From Chaetomium olivaceum (Eukaryota; Ascomycota; Sordariomycetes; Sordariales; Chaetomiaceae): 64,000 nucleotides of DNA. The stretch spans positions 1 through 64,000 of the forward strand of contig JAYWVB010000009.1 in assembly GCA_039881045.1 (NCBI GenBank). The letters are read 5' to 3'. The notes beneath the pieces were generated by a model, which was not told the origin of the DNA, searched no databases, and worked only from the letters and a program-made list of their open reading frames with translations. This document shows, piece by piece, positions 55,070 to 64,000 of this stretch (position 1 is the stretch's first letter; every line of letters starts with the position of its first letter). The position numbers were made by a program, and so were the translations under genes.

Positions 55070-57706
55070 ATTATTATTATTATTTCCTACACCGATATGC
55101 CCTGGGGTGCGCCGGTCCTTCTACTGCTATTTACAAAGGGAACCGTACCGTATAGGCCGGATAAAAACCTCTGTTACCACTTTGAGACAACAATCTATGA
55201 ATCCGTCATACTGCAAAAGAAAGGAGGCCCTTTGCCGGCCTCCGTGCCCTCTAGCCCTCCCCATCCACTGTTTCTAGCTCCAGCCTTCTGGCTAGGCTAT
55301 ACTCCAGTAGCCGGCCAGAGTCCATCAGCCAGCCAAGGACCTTCCTAACAAATCTTCTGCTCCGGGCACCTACTCCCCGTAATACGGTTTGTAGGTCCCG
55401 ATGTGACCGAATCTCTCTGCCGTCCCACGGCCTTTGTAACGGCGGGTCGGGGCACCAAACCACCAAGTGCTCCACTGTCTCCCTGCCTCTCCCGCACTCG
55501 CAATAGGGGGTACGGACCTCCGGGACTTTCACCCTGAACAGGTAGTCCCGGAGGCCTATATCCCCGATACGGGCCTGGGAAAGGAGGGAGCTCTGCGCCT
55601 TTGTAAGACCTTCGTGTCTCATCAGAGCTTTGTCGGTAAATAAGAGGGCTGGGGGGTCTTCGTCGGCTATCCTCCTGTTTAATACCCTCTGTCGAGTAGT
55701 ACTTTGTTGACTAGCTCTCTGTTGTTCCCACCGGGCCTGCCAGGCCAGTTCGACCACCTCCTTGGTATTCGACCCCCTATCCTTCCCCCCGATCTTCCAT
55801 TTGTAGTTAACCCACTGGGCCACTACACTAGCGGCTAGTTCAGTGGGCGTGGGGCTCTGCGGGCCCTGACGGGGCCTCCGGCCTCGGGTTTTCCTCCTCT
55901 TGTTGAACCTTCGGTAGACCTTATTGCAGGCCTCAGTGATTAGATGCCCCGTGGTTATTCTCTCGGCCTCCGGCCCAGCCCCTGATTGTAGGGCCTGCTT
56001 TGTAGCCGGCCCTCGAAGTCGGCCAGCCGCTTGTTGAGATATAAGTCTAGCGGTGGCACCCAGGCCTCTGTTTCTAAGCACCGAATAGGAGCTGACTTGT
56101 ATGCCCCTACTACTATTCGAAGGCTCCTGTTCTGAGCTTTGACAAGACCTTTGCAGGCCCCTTCGGCCCTGTAGCTCTTGGAGCTGTTGGTTGGTGGAAG
56201 CTGGAGGCTCCGTAAGCTATGGCACTGCGGATGCACTTTACGTAGACCTCCCGAGCCCTGGATAGGCTCGGGCCCCACGTCTTTGCTGCAATCCTCGATA
56301 AGGCGAAATCTTGGGTTTTGAGTTTCCGTTCCACAGCTTGTTGGTGCGCCCTCCATGATAGCTTCCAGTCCAGCCAGACGCCTAGAAACCGAGCCGATTC
56401 CACTGGCTTAACTGTGCTGTAGCCACTAGCCCCTGGGTGGGCCAGGGCCACCGGGTTCGCCCACTGTCTCCGACCTTTGTTGAAGTGAATTATTCGCACT
56501 TTTGGGGTGCAAACGCCATCCCCCGGGTACCAGCCCACTGCAAGCAGGTCTTCCAAGCTTTTTCTAGTTGCTGTGTATTGGCCTCTGGGTTCTTTCCAAA
56601 GGCCAGTAGGTTTGTGTCGTCTGCGAACCCTACTATGCTAACCAGTGGATGAGCTGTTTTCAGGGCCTGATATAGGGAGGCAATGTAGAGGATAAATAGG
56701 ATCGGGGATAGTGGTGAGCCCTGGGGGACTCCCGCTATGACTGGGATGTCCTCTGTTTTCTGGCCGTCGAAGTGGAGGATCGCAACTCTGTTACTTAACC
56801 ACGCCTTCACCCACAGAACCACCCACTGTGGGTAACCCTGTAGCCGAAGAGTGGCTAGTAGCCGGGTGTGGTTGACGGTGTCGAATGCCCCTGAGATATC
56901 CAGCTGTAGAAGGGAGGCGGTTGCTTTCTGCCGCCAGGCCTCCTGGACTTGGGCTACGACTAGCCGAATCGCTACTTCTGTTGACCTATGCTCTCGGTTT
57001 CCCATCTGCTCCGCTGGTAGTAGGCCGTAGGTCTCTGCAGCACTAGTAATCCTCTTTGCTACCAGTGCTTCTATGACCTTCCCAACTGTAGGTAGGAGGG
57101 CTATAGGCCTGTAACCTCCTGGAGTTCGGTAGGTACTCGGCTCTTTTCCGGGCTTTTGTAGGACAACTGTTTTGGCTCTCTTGAATGTTTCTGGAAACCA
57201 TCCGATCCGGAAACACGCCTCCGTGAGAACCGCTAGCACCTTGAACAGTGGGCGCCCACAGGCCTTAAGAAGGCCTATAGGTAAGTCGTCCTCGCCTGGA
57301 GCCTTCCAAGGACTAATCTTCGAAAGGACTGCCCAACATCACCCACTGTAACCTTTTCCTCTATATTGAACTTCGGAACCCACTGTTCTAGCAGGTCCGG
57401 GTCCTCTATGTCAGAAAGGTCAGCTTCTGGGTTAGGGTAGAACCGGCGTGCTAAGGCCTCCGCCTTCTCCTTGTGGGTGGAGAGGTCCTGGCCTCCGGGG
57501 GGCCCTGTGAGAGCGGGTAGTTTCGGGGGATCTGGGGGGGCGAAGCTTCTGCAACGGGCCCAGCGTTCTAGGCTCCATAGCAGGTCGGTTTTGTGGGTGG
57601 CTTTCTGCATTGTTGTCCTCCAGGTCTTCGTTTTCTCCTTGTTGATGGTGGCCGCGAGGGCCCGTAGACCTTGGTTAAGTCTTTCTTTGTTGTGCTCCGA
57701 CGGGGC
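55070..57706 (-). mobile_element. 5'-truncated CgT1/Tad-like LINE, right arm copy
   Basis: Mirror copy of the LINE at 46490-49122, with the identical 5' truncation point inside the same RIP-degraded gypsy sequence. One event was therefore duplicated rather than two insertions occurring. Confidence 0.9.
55251..57610 (-). pseudogene. LINE RT and zinc-motif protein, right arm, frameshifted
   Basis: Same motif order as the left copy. Breaks occur near 57,330 (missing base), near 56,495 (one T fewer than the left copy, just after FAPQKCE), near 56,110-56,200 and near 56,000. The zinc motif CECGRGRETVEHLVVWC is in frame here. Confidence 0.85.
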
Positions 57707-58200
57707 TAACTAATATATTAGTAACATTCTAAGCTACTATTAACTATATAATTTAGTATTAATTTAATAAGTTTATAATCTATTATTTAAATAATATCTT
57801 TATCTACTCTAAGATACTCGAGGAATATAAGGAAAAAATATAGTAGGTACTAGATATATTATACAAATATAAGTTATTAGTTAATAAAGATAAGAGCGAG
57901 TTTTATATTAAGAAAATGGTATTTCTAGGTTATAAGATCTTCCCGGGATAGGTTAAGATTAAACCCAAAAAACTAAAAGCTATTAGGATATAGCTAATAC
58001 TAATAAATACTATAGAGGTTAGAGGATTTATCGGATTCATCAACTTTATTAGAATATTTATTAAGAGTTTTAACGATATTATAAAACCTTTATATAAACT
58101 GACTAAACAGCATACTATATTCTAATAGAAGTAGGAATATAAGTAAACTTTCTAGCGGATCTATAATACAATTATTATCCATCTAGTACTTATACTACCT
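57707..58200 (+). pseudogene. RIP-degraded gypsy reverse transcriptase (right arm)
   Basis: Mirror of 46000-46489. On the plus strand the same RT ghost (FIYSK, LLVNKDKSEFYIKK, FLGYKIFPG, VRGFIGFINF) with RIP-type stops is visible. Confidence 0.85.
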
Positions 58201-58211
58201 AGCCTAAATAT

Positions 58212-58603
58212 TGATCAAGTGCTGGGTTTGACTGCATCTGCAAAACTGGACGCAGGGCATCACAACTCCGAAACTCCTGTCTCTGTGCATGAACTGTTTA
58301 GCCATGCGAGATGCAACTCACCCCGTAACCATCTGGCAGGCAAATAAACAAGTGTCCCCCCTCCGTTCAGGGGAAGAAGCACGCAGTCACACGTCGCTGC
58401 GTTGCATTATCGTGGCGGATCCTTTACTTTCGAAAGCTGGTGAACTTGATGTCTGATTTCCTTCTCTGCTTGAGACCAAGAGACTGGTCCATCCCGAGCC
58501 TTCTTATAAACAGCTGAAAATGCAACGCGCAAAACGAAAAAACAAAAGAACCCTACCCCTGAACAAGCAAAGAGTATCCCTGCGCTGGGCGCGCCCCAGC
58601 TCA
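58212..58603. other. GC-normal island, mirror of 45591-45982
   Basis: Same 392-bp segment in inverted orientation, possible solo LTR. Confidence 0.45.
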
Positions 58604-58743
58604 ATATACCTTTCGAAGTTAAGGTTAATACTTCGGACTTTATAATTAGAGGATAGTTTAACTAGAAAGATAAGGATAGTAAGCTTTATCTAGTTACGTT
58701 CTTCTCTAAGAAGCTCGGAGGGTTAAGGCTTAACTACCCGATC

Positions 58744-58954
58744 TGTGAGAGATGAGCGATAGGAATCGCGAGGCTCAAAGGCACTGCAAGTACCACTCTA
58801 TTCTGTTAATCGAAAGCTAAGGAAAAGAGAGAAAGGATTACAACACAGGGATGGGTCGTGGAATAAGTGTGGTGTGCGCACAGACCACTGCAGTATATGA
58901 CCGGGAATGCGCATCCAACCCTAACCCAGGGCACCAGGCGCATTCTCCGTCACA
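58744..58954 (-). mobile_element. Solo gypsy LTR, right arm copy
   Basis: 211 bp, mirror of 45240-45450, with the same flanking 5-bp duplication (CGATC on this strand). Confidence 0.87.
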
Positions 58955-59186
58955 CGATCTATAATAAAAAGCTTCTCGTAATTATCGAAGTATTCTAGGA
59001 ATAGAGACCATACCTTATAGTATAATATATACAAAGTTTAGGTATAACAGGCTATAAAACTTACGATACCTTTCTACTATAAAGGTATTAAATAGACGAT
59101 AAATTAATAGGTAGAACTTTTATCTAAATTTAACTTTATATTTTACTATAAGAGTTTAGAAAATAAATAAATAGATACCTTAAATA

Positions 59187-59670
59187 CTATTTATTTTTTT
59201 CCTACACCGCTATGCCCCAGGGCGCGCCGGAACTTCTACGGATTTTTGGTTACATAGGAAACCGTGTCCAAGGGCCGGCATCAATTCTTCCTTCTCCTTC
59301 CCCCTTCCGTCTCCCTCTCGCTTCAGTTTTCTTCCAGGGGGGCTCCCTGGCAGTATTTTGCTAGGCAGTTCTGCTTCTGCCCCGGGTCTTGTTTTTCCCG
59401 TCAGGGTCCCCAGCTCCCACGGCTCAGGGTTTTTGTCCTGCAGTGAGCTGCACAGGTTTTTGCCGATCGGTGTGCGACGCTAGGGGCCCAGTCCCTGTGT
59501 CTCCGAGACGACGACTATTCCTCGGGGTTTCCTTCTGGTTAGTGTGACTCTTTCCGGAATTTCAGGGGACCAATCCTGAAAACAACTGGAAAGAGGGTGA
59601 GGGAGGCCGGATTCGAACCGACAGCCTTGTGGCTTCCAGGTGCAACACACTCCATTTACACCACTCCCCC
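59187..59670 (-). mobile_element. tRNA-headed SINE-like element, right arm copy
   Basis: Mirror of 44523-45006, flanked by the same 15-bp duplication (59172-59186, 59671-59685). This copy has five G at its 5' end instead of four, which completes a 7-bp acceptor-like stem GGGGGAG/CTCCCTC with one G-U pair. Confidence 0.82.
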
Positions 59671-60051
59671 TAGATACCTTAAATAGAAGAGTAGATTACT
59701 ATAATAATATATCTAAAGCTTTACTACTATTACTATATTAAGAGGTAGATAGATTACTATAGTATACTTCCTAACTAACTAAAGACTATAAGATTATAGC
59801 CCTTTAGTAATAGTTGGAAGATCCTAAAGCTACGCTTCTATAACTATTTATAGAATACCATATAGTATTTAGAAAATAATATTTAAAACGAGATTTCTAA
59901 GGAACTATTACGGATAACGAATACGATATATAGTGAGAAGGGGTATAATCTAAGATTATAGGATTATAACTTAAAGGAACGAAACTCTAGTACTATAATA
60001 AGGCCTATATTAGGTCTAGTAACTAAAAAGAGCTTATTCGAAAGATCTATA

Positions 60052-60187
60052 ACGTACTTGCATAACGAAGCGCCCACCATAACGAAGCGCCCACTTTTTT
60101 ACACCTAACAACCTTCCAACTCTATCCTCACTTTTCTCCACACAACAAAATGGAATCTCTTCCAAAAGAAACTCGTATGATCCTTGC
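60052..60187 (+). mobile_element. pogo-like transposon copy C, 5' fragment split by a gypsy insertion
   Basis: TIR with two 17-bp motifs, leader and the first 12-13 codons of transposase (from ATG 60150, MESLPKETRMILA) match copy B. The sequence then switches to an LTR. The other part, if present, lies beyond the window. Confidence 0.9.
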
Positions 60188-60386
60188 TGTGACGGAAAGC
60201 GCACCCAGGGTTGGGGTTTGGAGGTGCACTTCCGCATCCGGACTAGCTCCGTTCTGGCCATGCCTTCTCGCGTTGCCAACGCGCTATCTTGTATCTTTCC
60301 TCTCTTTCTTCAGCTTTCGATTAGCAGAATTGAGTCAGCATACGCAGTGCCCTTGTGCCTCGCCTAGATGTTACTCGTCCCTCACA
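60188..60386 (+). repeat. 5' LTR of the gypsy element
   Basis: 199 bp, TGTGACGG...CCTCACA, similar to the solo LTRs at 45240 and 58744. It includes AGCTTTCGATT (60312-60322), which is complementary to the first bases after the LTR. Confidence 0.85.
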
Positions 60387-60396
60387 ATCGAAAGCT
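60386..60396 (+). promoter_or_regulatory. Putative self-priming primer-binding site
   Basis: AATCGAAAGCT overlaps the last LTR base and is the exact reverse complement of AGCTTTCGATT (60312-60322). No TGG-type tRNA primer-binding site is seen at this place. Confidence 0.6.
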
Positions 60397-60645
60397 CGAC
60401 CACTAGGGCCTGGGAAGGCTTCAATAATATCCCACCCGAAGAACGAACCCCCTGGCTGCGTTACGCGCCCGAAGACAGAACCGACTTTGCTGGCTGCTGA
60501 AAGCGCCGCTCGAACCGAATTGATTGTGGCTGCGTTACGCGCCCCTGAGAACGAACCGACTGCCTGGCTGCATCGTGCGCCGGCAACGAACTGAACCGAA
60601 ACCGATCTGGCTGCGATTGCGCGCCGATCAGAAGAACCGACCACG
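60397..60645 (+). other. Gypsy untranslated leader with degenerate internal repeats
   Basis: A module with GAACCGA...CTGGCTGC...GCGCC recurs four or five times at intervals of about 45-60 bp. No start codon gives a credible protein before 60646. Confidence 0.6.
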
Positions 60646-61773
60646 ATGACCCAGGACGACCCCCAAGACTCCAGAGAGGAGAGCGTTGTGGAGCAGCTTG
60701 CTCGCACGCAGAAGACGACGGCTACAACAGCCCAGAAGAAAACGAAGAGCGAACTGGTCGCAGAGTTGGCGGAACGCGATGCACAGATCGCAGAGCTGTT
60801 CGAGCTGATTGCCGACCTGCGCGGTCAGCAGGAGACCGCGACCCCGAGTGAACCAGAGGAGCCGACCCAGCGACCCGCTCCCGAGAACACCCTGAAAGAC
60901 AAGCGAAGCGTCAAGCTCCCCGACCCCCCGATCTTCTACAACAACAGCGAGAAAGACACGATGAAGTTTGAGGTCTGGCACCGCCAGATGAAGAAGAAAT
61001 TGTCGGTCAATCATGACCACTTTGCAGGCGAGGATGCTGAGCAGGCGTACATCGAGAGCCGCTTGGGCGGCACAGCAGCAGACGAACTGATGCCGTACCT
61101 CCGTGATACCCACCCAGACCGGATCGACTCCCCGGCGAAGCTCATGACGCACCTGTGGAACGAGTACTATGATACGAACCAGGCCGAGGAGGCCCTCGAC
61201 GAATTTGCAGGCTTGAAGTTACGCTCTGGTGGCGATTACCAGGCGTTTAAGAACAACTTCGTTCGGCTGGCTGGGGAGACAGGCCAGCCCAAGACCAAGT
61301 GGAAGACCGAATTCAAGCGGCGGCTGCCCACGACCTTGCAGATCGCCCTGGCAGCTGCGTACATCGACCCGAAGGTCACCTTCGAGCAGTTTGCCCAGCA
61401 GGGGGCCAGCATTGCGCTGGTCGAGAAGCAAGCTTCAGCTGAGAGAGACCCTCCCCGTACGCGCGGAAGCGTTACCCGCGGTAGCCGAGCAGGCGCTCAG
61501 CGGTCTCGCCCTGGCACCTCGAGACCGGTACAGGGAGACAAGGCGACTCCCAAGCTATCCGCCGACGACTTCAAGAATTTGTATGAGGAGGGCCGTTGCT
61601 TCATTTGCAGGGAGCAAGGCCACCTCTCGAGGGAATGCCCACGCAAAGAACGGAAGGAAAGCCGAGCCGCGGACGCGAACCGTGCAGCCCACATTGCCCA
61701 GTTGTGGGAACGCTGGTCAGCAAGGACTCCTGTCGGCCCGACAGTTGACAGCGATTCGGAGGCAAAAAACTGA
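60646..61773 (+). CDS. Gypsy Gag polyprotein
   Basis: 375 aa from ATG 60646. An N-terminal coiled-coil-like stretch (KSELVAELAERDAQIAELFELI, residues about 31-55) is followed by the capsid-like retrotransposon gag region (FEVWHRQMKKKLSVNHDHF, EQAYIESRLGGTAADELMPY, LWNEYYDTNQAEEALDEFAG, YQAFKNNFVRLAGE). A basic linker leads to one zinc knuckle CFICREQGHLSREC from about residue 318. The frame is intact. The TGA stop directly follows a slippery heptamer, so Pol would be made by -1 frameshifting. Gag forms the cytoplasmic virus-like particle of the retrotransposon. Confidence 0.92.
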   Translation: MTQDDPQDSREESVVEQLARTQKTTATTAQKKTKSELVAELAERDAQIAELFELIADLRGQQETATPSEPEEPTQRPAPENTLKDKRSVKLPDPPIFYNNSEKDTMKFEVWHRQMKKKLSVNHDHFAGEDAEQAYIESRLGGTAADELMPYLRDTHPDRIDSPAKLMTHLWNEYYDTNQAEEALDEFAGLKLRSGGDYQAFKNNFVRLAGETGQPKTKWKTEFKRRLPTTLQIALAAAYIDPKVTFEQFAQQGASIALVEKQASAERDPPRTRGSVTRGSRAGAQRSRPGTSRPVQGDKATPKLSADDFKNLYEEGRCFICREQGHLSRECPRKERKESRAADANRAAHIAQLWERWSARTPVGPTVDSDSEAKN

Positions 61774-61805
61774 ATACCCTGGGGAAAATTGACTCCCTCC
61801 CAGGG
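61764..61805 (+). promoter_or_regulatory. Predicted -1 ribosomal frameshift signal between gag and pol
   Basis: Heptamer A-AAA-AAC (61764-61770) in the correct gag phase, next codon TGA (gag stop), 6-nt spacer, then stem CCCTGGG (61777-61783) pairing perfectly with CCCAGGG (61799-61805) across a 15-nt loop. The -1 frame is exactly the one in which protease is encoded. Confidence 0.78.
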
Positions 61806-64000
61806 ACGATATCGGCGGTGGCACGAAAGGACCCTAGTTTCCTCTGGAGGTACCTGGGTGGTAAACAGCTTCTTACCACATGTACTTTATCATCCAATGG
61901 AAGCTCGTTGACAACCTCGAATGCCCTGGCCGATACGGGAGCGAATGGCTACCTTTTTGTCAGTAAAGATTTCAGCCGGCAGCTAGTGAAGCGACTTGCA
62001 TGCGAAGAGTTCTCTGGTTTCGAACCCCAACCAGTTGGGGGCTTCGACGGCTCTATCTCACAGACTATCGAACTTGGTGTGAAAGCCCACCTGACGATCC
62101 AGAACCGAACGATCTCCAACGAATGGCTGATCGTCATTGACTCACCACACGACCTCATCATCGGCCGAAATGGTTCGACCTACACGACGTGCTGGTCGAC
62201 TGTAAGCGTCGACGCTTGCTATTCCCACCCGAATGGGAGCCGAATCCCGAATGGATGCAGAAGATGGACATCCCGCTGGATCAGTCGCCGGTTGGACAGC
62301 CAGACCCGAAAGTCATGGAAGACATCCGCCGGCGGGAGAAGCTGATGGAAGAAGAGGACTGTCGCCGCCGAGCCGGCAGGGCTGCAGTCAAGAGACGGAT
62401 TGCCGAACTGGAGGCTATGGCGGAGCCCCAGCCGGAGCCGAAAGCCAGAACAGCACGCCAGAAGGTCACGATTCTGCCCCGATCGGTCAGGTTCACGGAA
62501 CCCCCGTCGGTTGCAGCGCAGGATGAGGGCATCCGCAAAATGGAGCGCGCCCTACAGGGAACGCCACCCCCAACGAAGGCTGAGACCCCAGAGCGCGGGC
62601 CGCGACCCCAACCAACGCCAGATCAGTCAAAACAGGGCGTGGATGCCCATGGACCGTATACCTTGAAGAGGGACCCTATCGGCTGGTATAAAGCAAGGCC
62701 TCCCCACATTGCAATAATCAGCGCTGTCGCTTTCCGCAAAGCCAGCCAGCGCAAGAACGGGCCCCATACAGCGGCAACGGGAATTACCACCCTCCATGAA
62801 ATCGACAGGATCTTGGAGTTGAAGACAGCCCTGGAGAGTGACGATGAGCGACTACAGCAACTAGCCCTTGAAAAGGTTCCGGAGTGTTACCACGATTGCC
62901 TTGACGTGTTCAGCAAGGCAGAGTCTGATGCACTGCCCCCATTCCGGGCGAACGTGGACCACAAGATCGAACTGTTGCCGGGATCAAACCCTGAAGACCT
63001 GGGATACACTGGTTTGTGGAAGCTCTCCACCGAAGAGCTGGAGGCGGCCCGGAGATACATCACCGAGAACCTGGCGAAGGGATTCATCGAGCCAAGCAAC
63101 GCGCCATGGGCCGCCCCGATCCTCTTTGCTCTCAAGGGTGATGGAAGTCTCCGTTTCTGTGTCGATTACCGCAAGCTGAACGCGATGACGAAGAAAGACC
63201 AATATCCATTGCCCCTAATCGACGAGACGTTGGCCCGGATCGCCCAAGCAAAGGTCTTCACCAAGATCGATATCCGACAGGCCTTCCATCGGATCCGAAT
63301 CGCCCCTGAATGTGAAGATCTGACGACCTTTCGAACCCGGTATGGCGCATACAAGTTTAAAGTGATGCCCTTCGGCTTGACCAATGGCCCAGCGACTTTC
63401 CAGCGATTCATCAACAATACCCTGATGGGCTACCTTGACGACTTCTGTAGCGCATACATCGATGACATCCTGATCTTCTCGGCCACAGAAGAGGAACACA
63501 AGATCCATGTTCGCCGAGTGCTTGAACGCCTCCGCGAGGCAGGCCTGCAGGCCGACTTAAAGAAGTGCGAGTTTCACGTTACAGAGACCCGATTCCTGGG
63601 CTTTATCATCGGGACTGGCGGCGTCCGACCAGACCCCAAGAAGCTGGATGCAGTACGCCTCTGGCAGAGGCCAACCACAGTCAGGGAGGTGCAGTCCTTC
63701 CTTGGGTTCTGCAACTTCTACCGACGATTCGTGCGCGAATATGGGCGTGTTGCCCGCCCCCTGACTAACCTGACAAGAAAGAATACCCCGTTCGTTTGGA
63801 CTGACGATTGCCAACATGCGTTTGAGGACCTGAAGGAACGCCTCCTTGCCGAACCAGTTCTTGCCCACTTTCAGTATGGCCGGCCAACTCGTGTGGAAAC
63901 TGATGCTTCGCAAGGCGTGGTTGCCGGGGTGCTCTCCCAGCTGCAGGACGACATGCAATGGCACCCAATCGCCTACTTTTCGGAGACGATGCAGGGTGCA
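61770..64000 (+). pseudogene. Gypsy Pol (protease-RT-RNase H start), one frameshift, truncated by window edge
   Basis: The -1 frame gives protease with ALADTGANGYLFV (active D-T-G at 61932-61940). Near 62,168, in the protease's closing IIGR(K)W motif, one A appears to be missing; everything after lies in another frame, open to the window edge. RT motifs: FIEPSNAPWAAPI, LRFCVDYRKLNAMTKKD, FTKIDIRQAFHRIRI, MPFGLTNGPATFQRF, AYIDDILIFS (catalytic YIDD), KCEFHVTETRFLGF, VQSFLGFCNFYRRF. RNase H begins with VETDASQGVVAGVL. The lesion may be real or a base-calling error; apart from it, the visible pol is complete and uninterrupted. Confidence 0.88.

Larger units (their letters stand above)
55070..60051 (-). 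repeat. Right arm of the ~5-kb inverted repeat
   Basis: Reverse complement of 44140-49122 with the same order of nested elements. It ends at the TA into which pogo-like copy C inserted, so the homology may have continued beyond before that insertion. Confidence 0.92.
60188..64000 (+). mobile_element. Ty3/gypsy LTR retrotransposon, partial (5' LTR, gag, pol)
   Basis: 5' LTR 60188-60386, primer-binding region immediately after, leader, gag (60646-61773), protease and RT, with the start of RNase H at the right edge. Order PR-RT-RH and the RT motifs are Ty3/gypsy; integrase and 3' LTR are outside the window. GC content is normal and RT is open, so it is a young insertion. Confidence 0.93.

Overview
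This window looks like nuclear DNA of a filamentous ascomycete (Pezizomycotina, probably Sordariomycetes; the class is inferred). The evidence is short GT-AG introns of about 50-155 nt in otherwise compact genes, GC-rich third codon positions, fungal protein families (Ice2, Ten1, Pmp3, Gpi11, a fungal DHX57-type helicase), and AT-rich TpA-loaded deserts holding decayed retrotransposons, the footprint left by repeat-induced point mutation (RIP).

Positions 1-33,230 are the gene-bearing part. In order: the 5' part of a DEAH helicase (-), an AT-hook protein (-), ICE2 (-), a long gene-poor gap, a 129-aa conserved fungal protein of unknown function (+), TEN1 (-) diverging from SNF7 (+), a second gene-poor gap, a giant (~3,075 aa) acidic repeat protein (+), translin (+), GPI11/PIG-F (+), a mitochondrial carrier (+), ribosomal protein eL22 (-) and PMP3 (+). 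These are unrelated housekeeping functions (telomere capping, ESCRT-III, GPI anchoring, translation, membrane potential), not a pathway cluster.

Positions 33,230-64,000 are a transposon island. It starts with an internally deleted Tad-type LINE (-). Three pogo/Fot1-like DNA transposons of related design follow: one broken by a 22-bp triplication, one split by a truncated LINE, and one with an open 551-aa transposase. A truncated fourth carries a gypsy LTR retrotransposon that runs off the right edge. From 44.1 to 60.05 kb lies a large inverted repeat with two near-identical 5-kb arms. Each arm carries a tRNA-headed SINE-like element, a solo LTR, a RIP-degraded gypsy reverse transcriptase and a 5'-truncated LINE. 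The ~6-kb spacer holds a Helitron-like remnant and the open pogo transposon.

The most interesting observations are: (i) the SINE-like element's 3' end copies that of the neighbouring LINE family and has perfect 15-bp target-site duplications; (ii) the gypsy element shows a textbook -1 frameshift signal at gag/pol and an 11-nt self-complementarity between LTR and primer-binding site, as in Tf1-type self-priming; (iii) the pogo-like elements all carry 17-bp iterons in their inverted repeats; (iv) the inverted repeat escaped RIP. Caution: conserved genes and both arms contain many single-base indels, often in homopolymers, so sequencing error is a live explanation for several apparent frameshifts.
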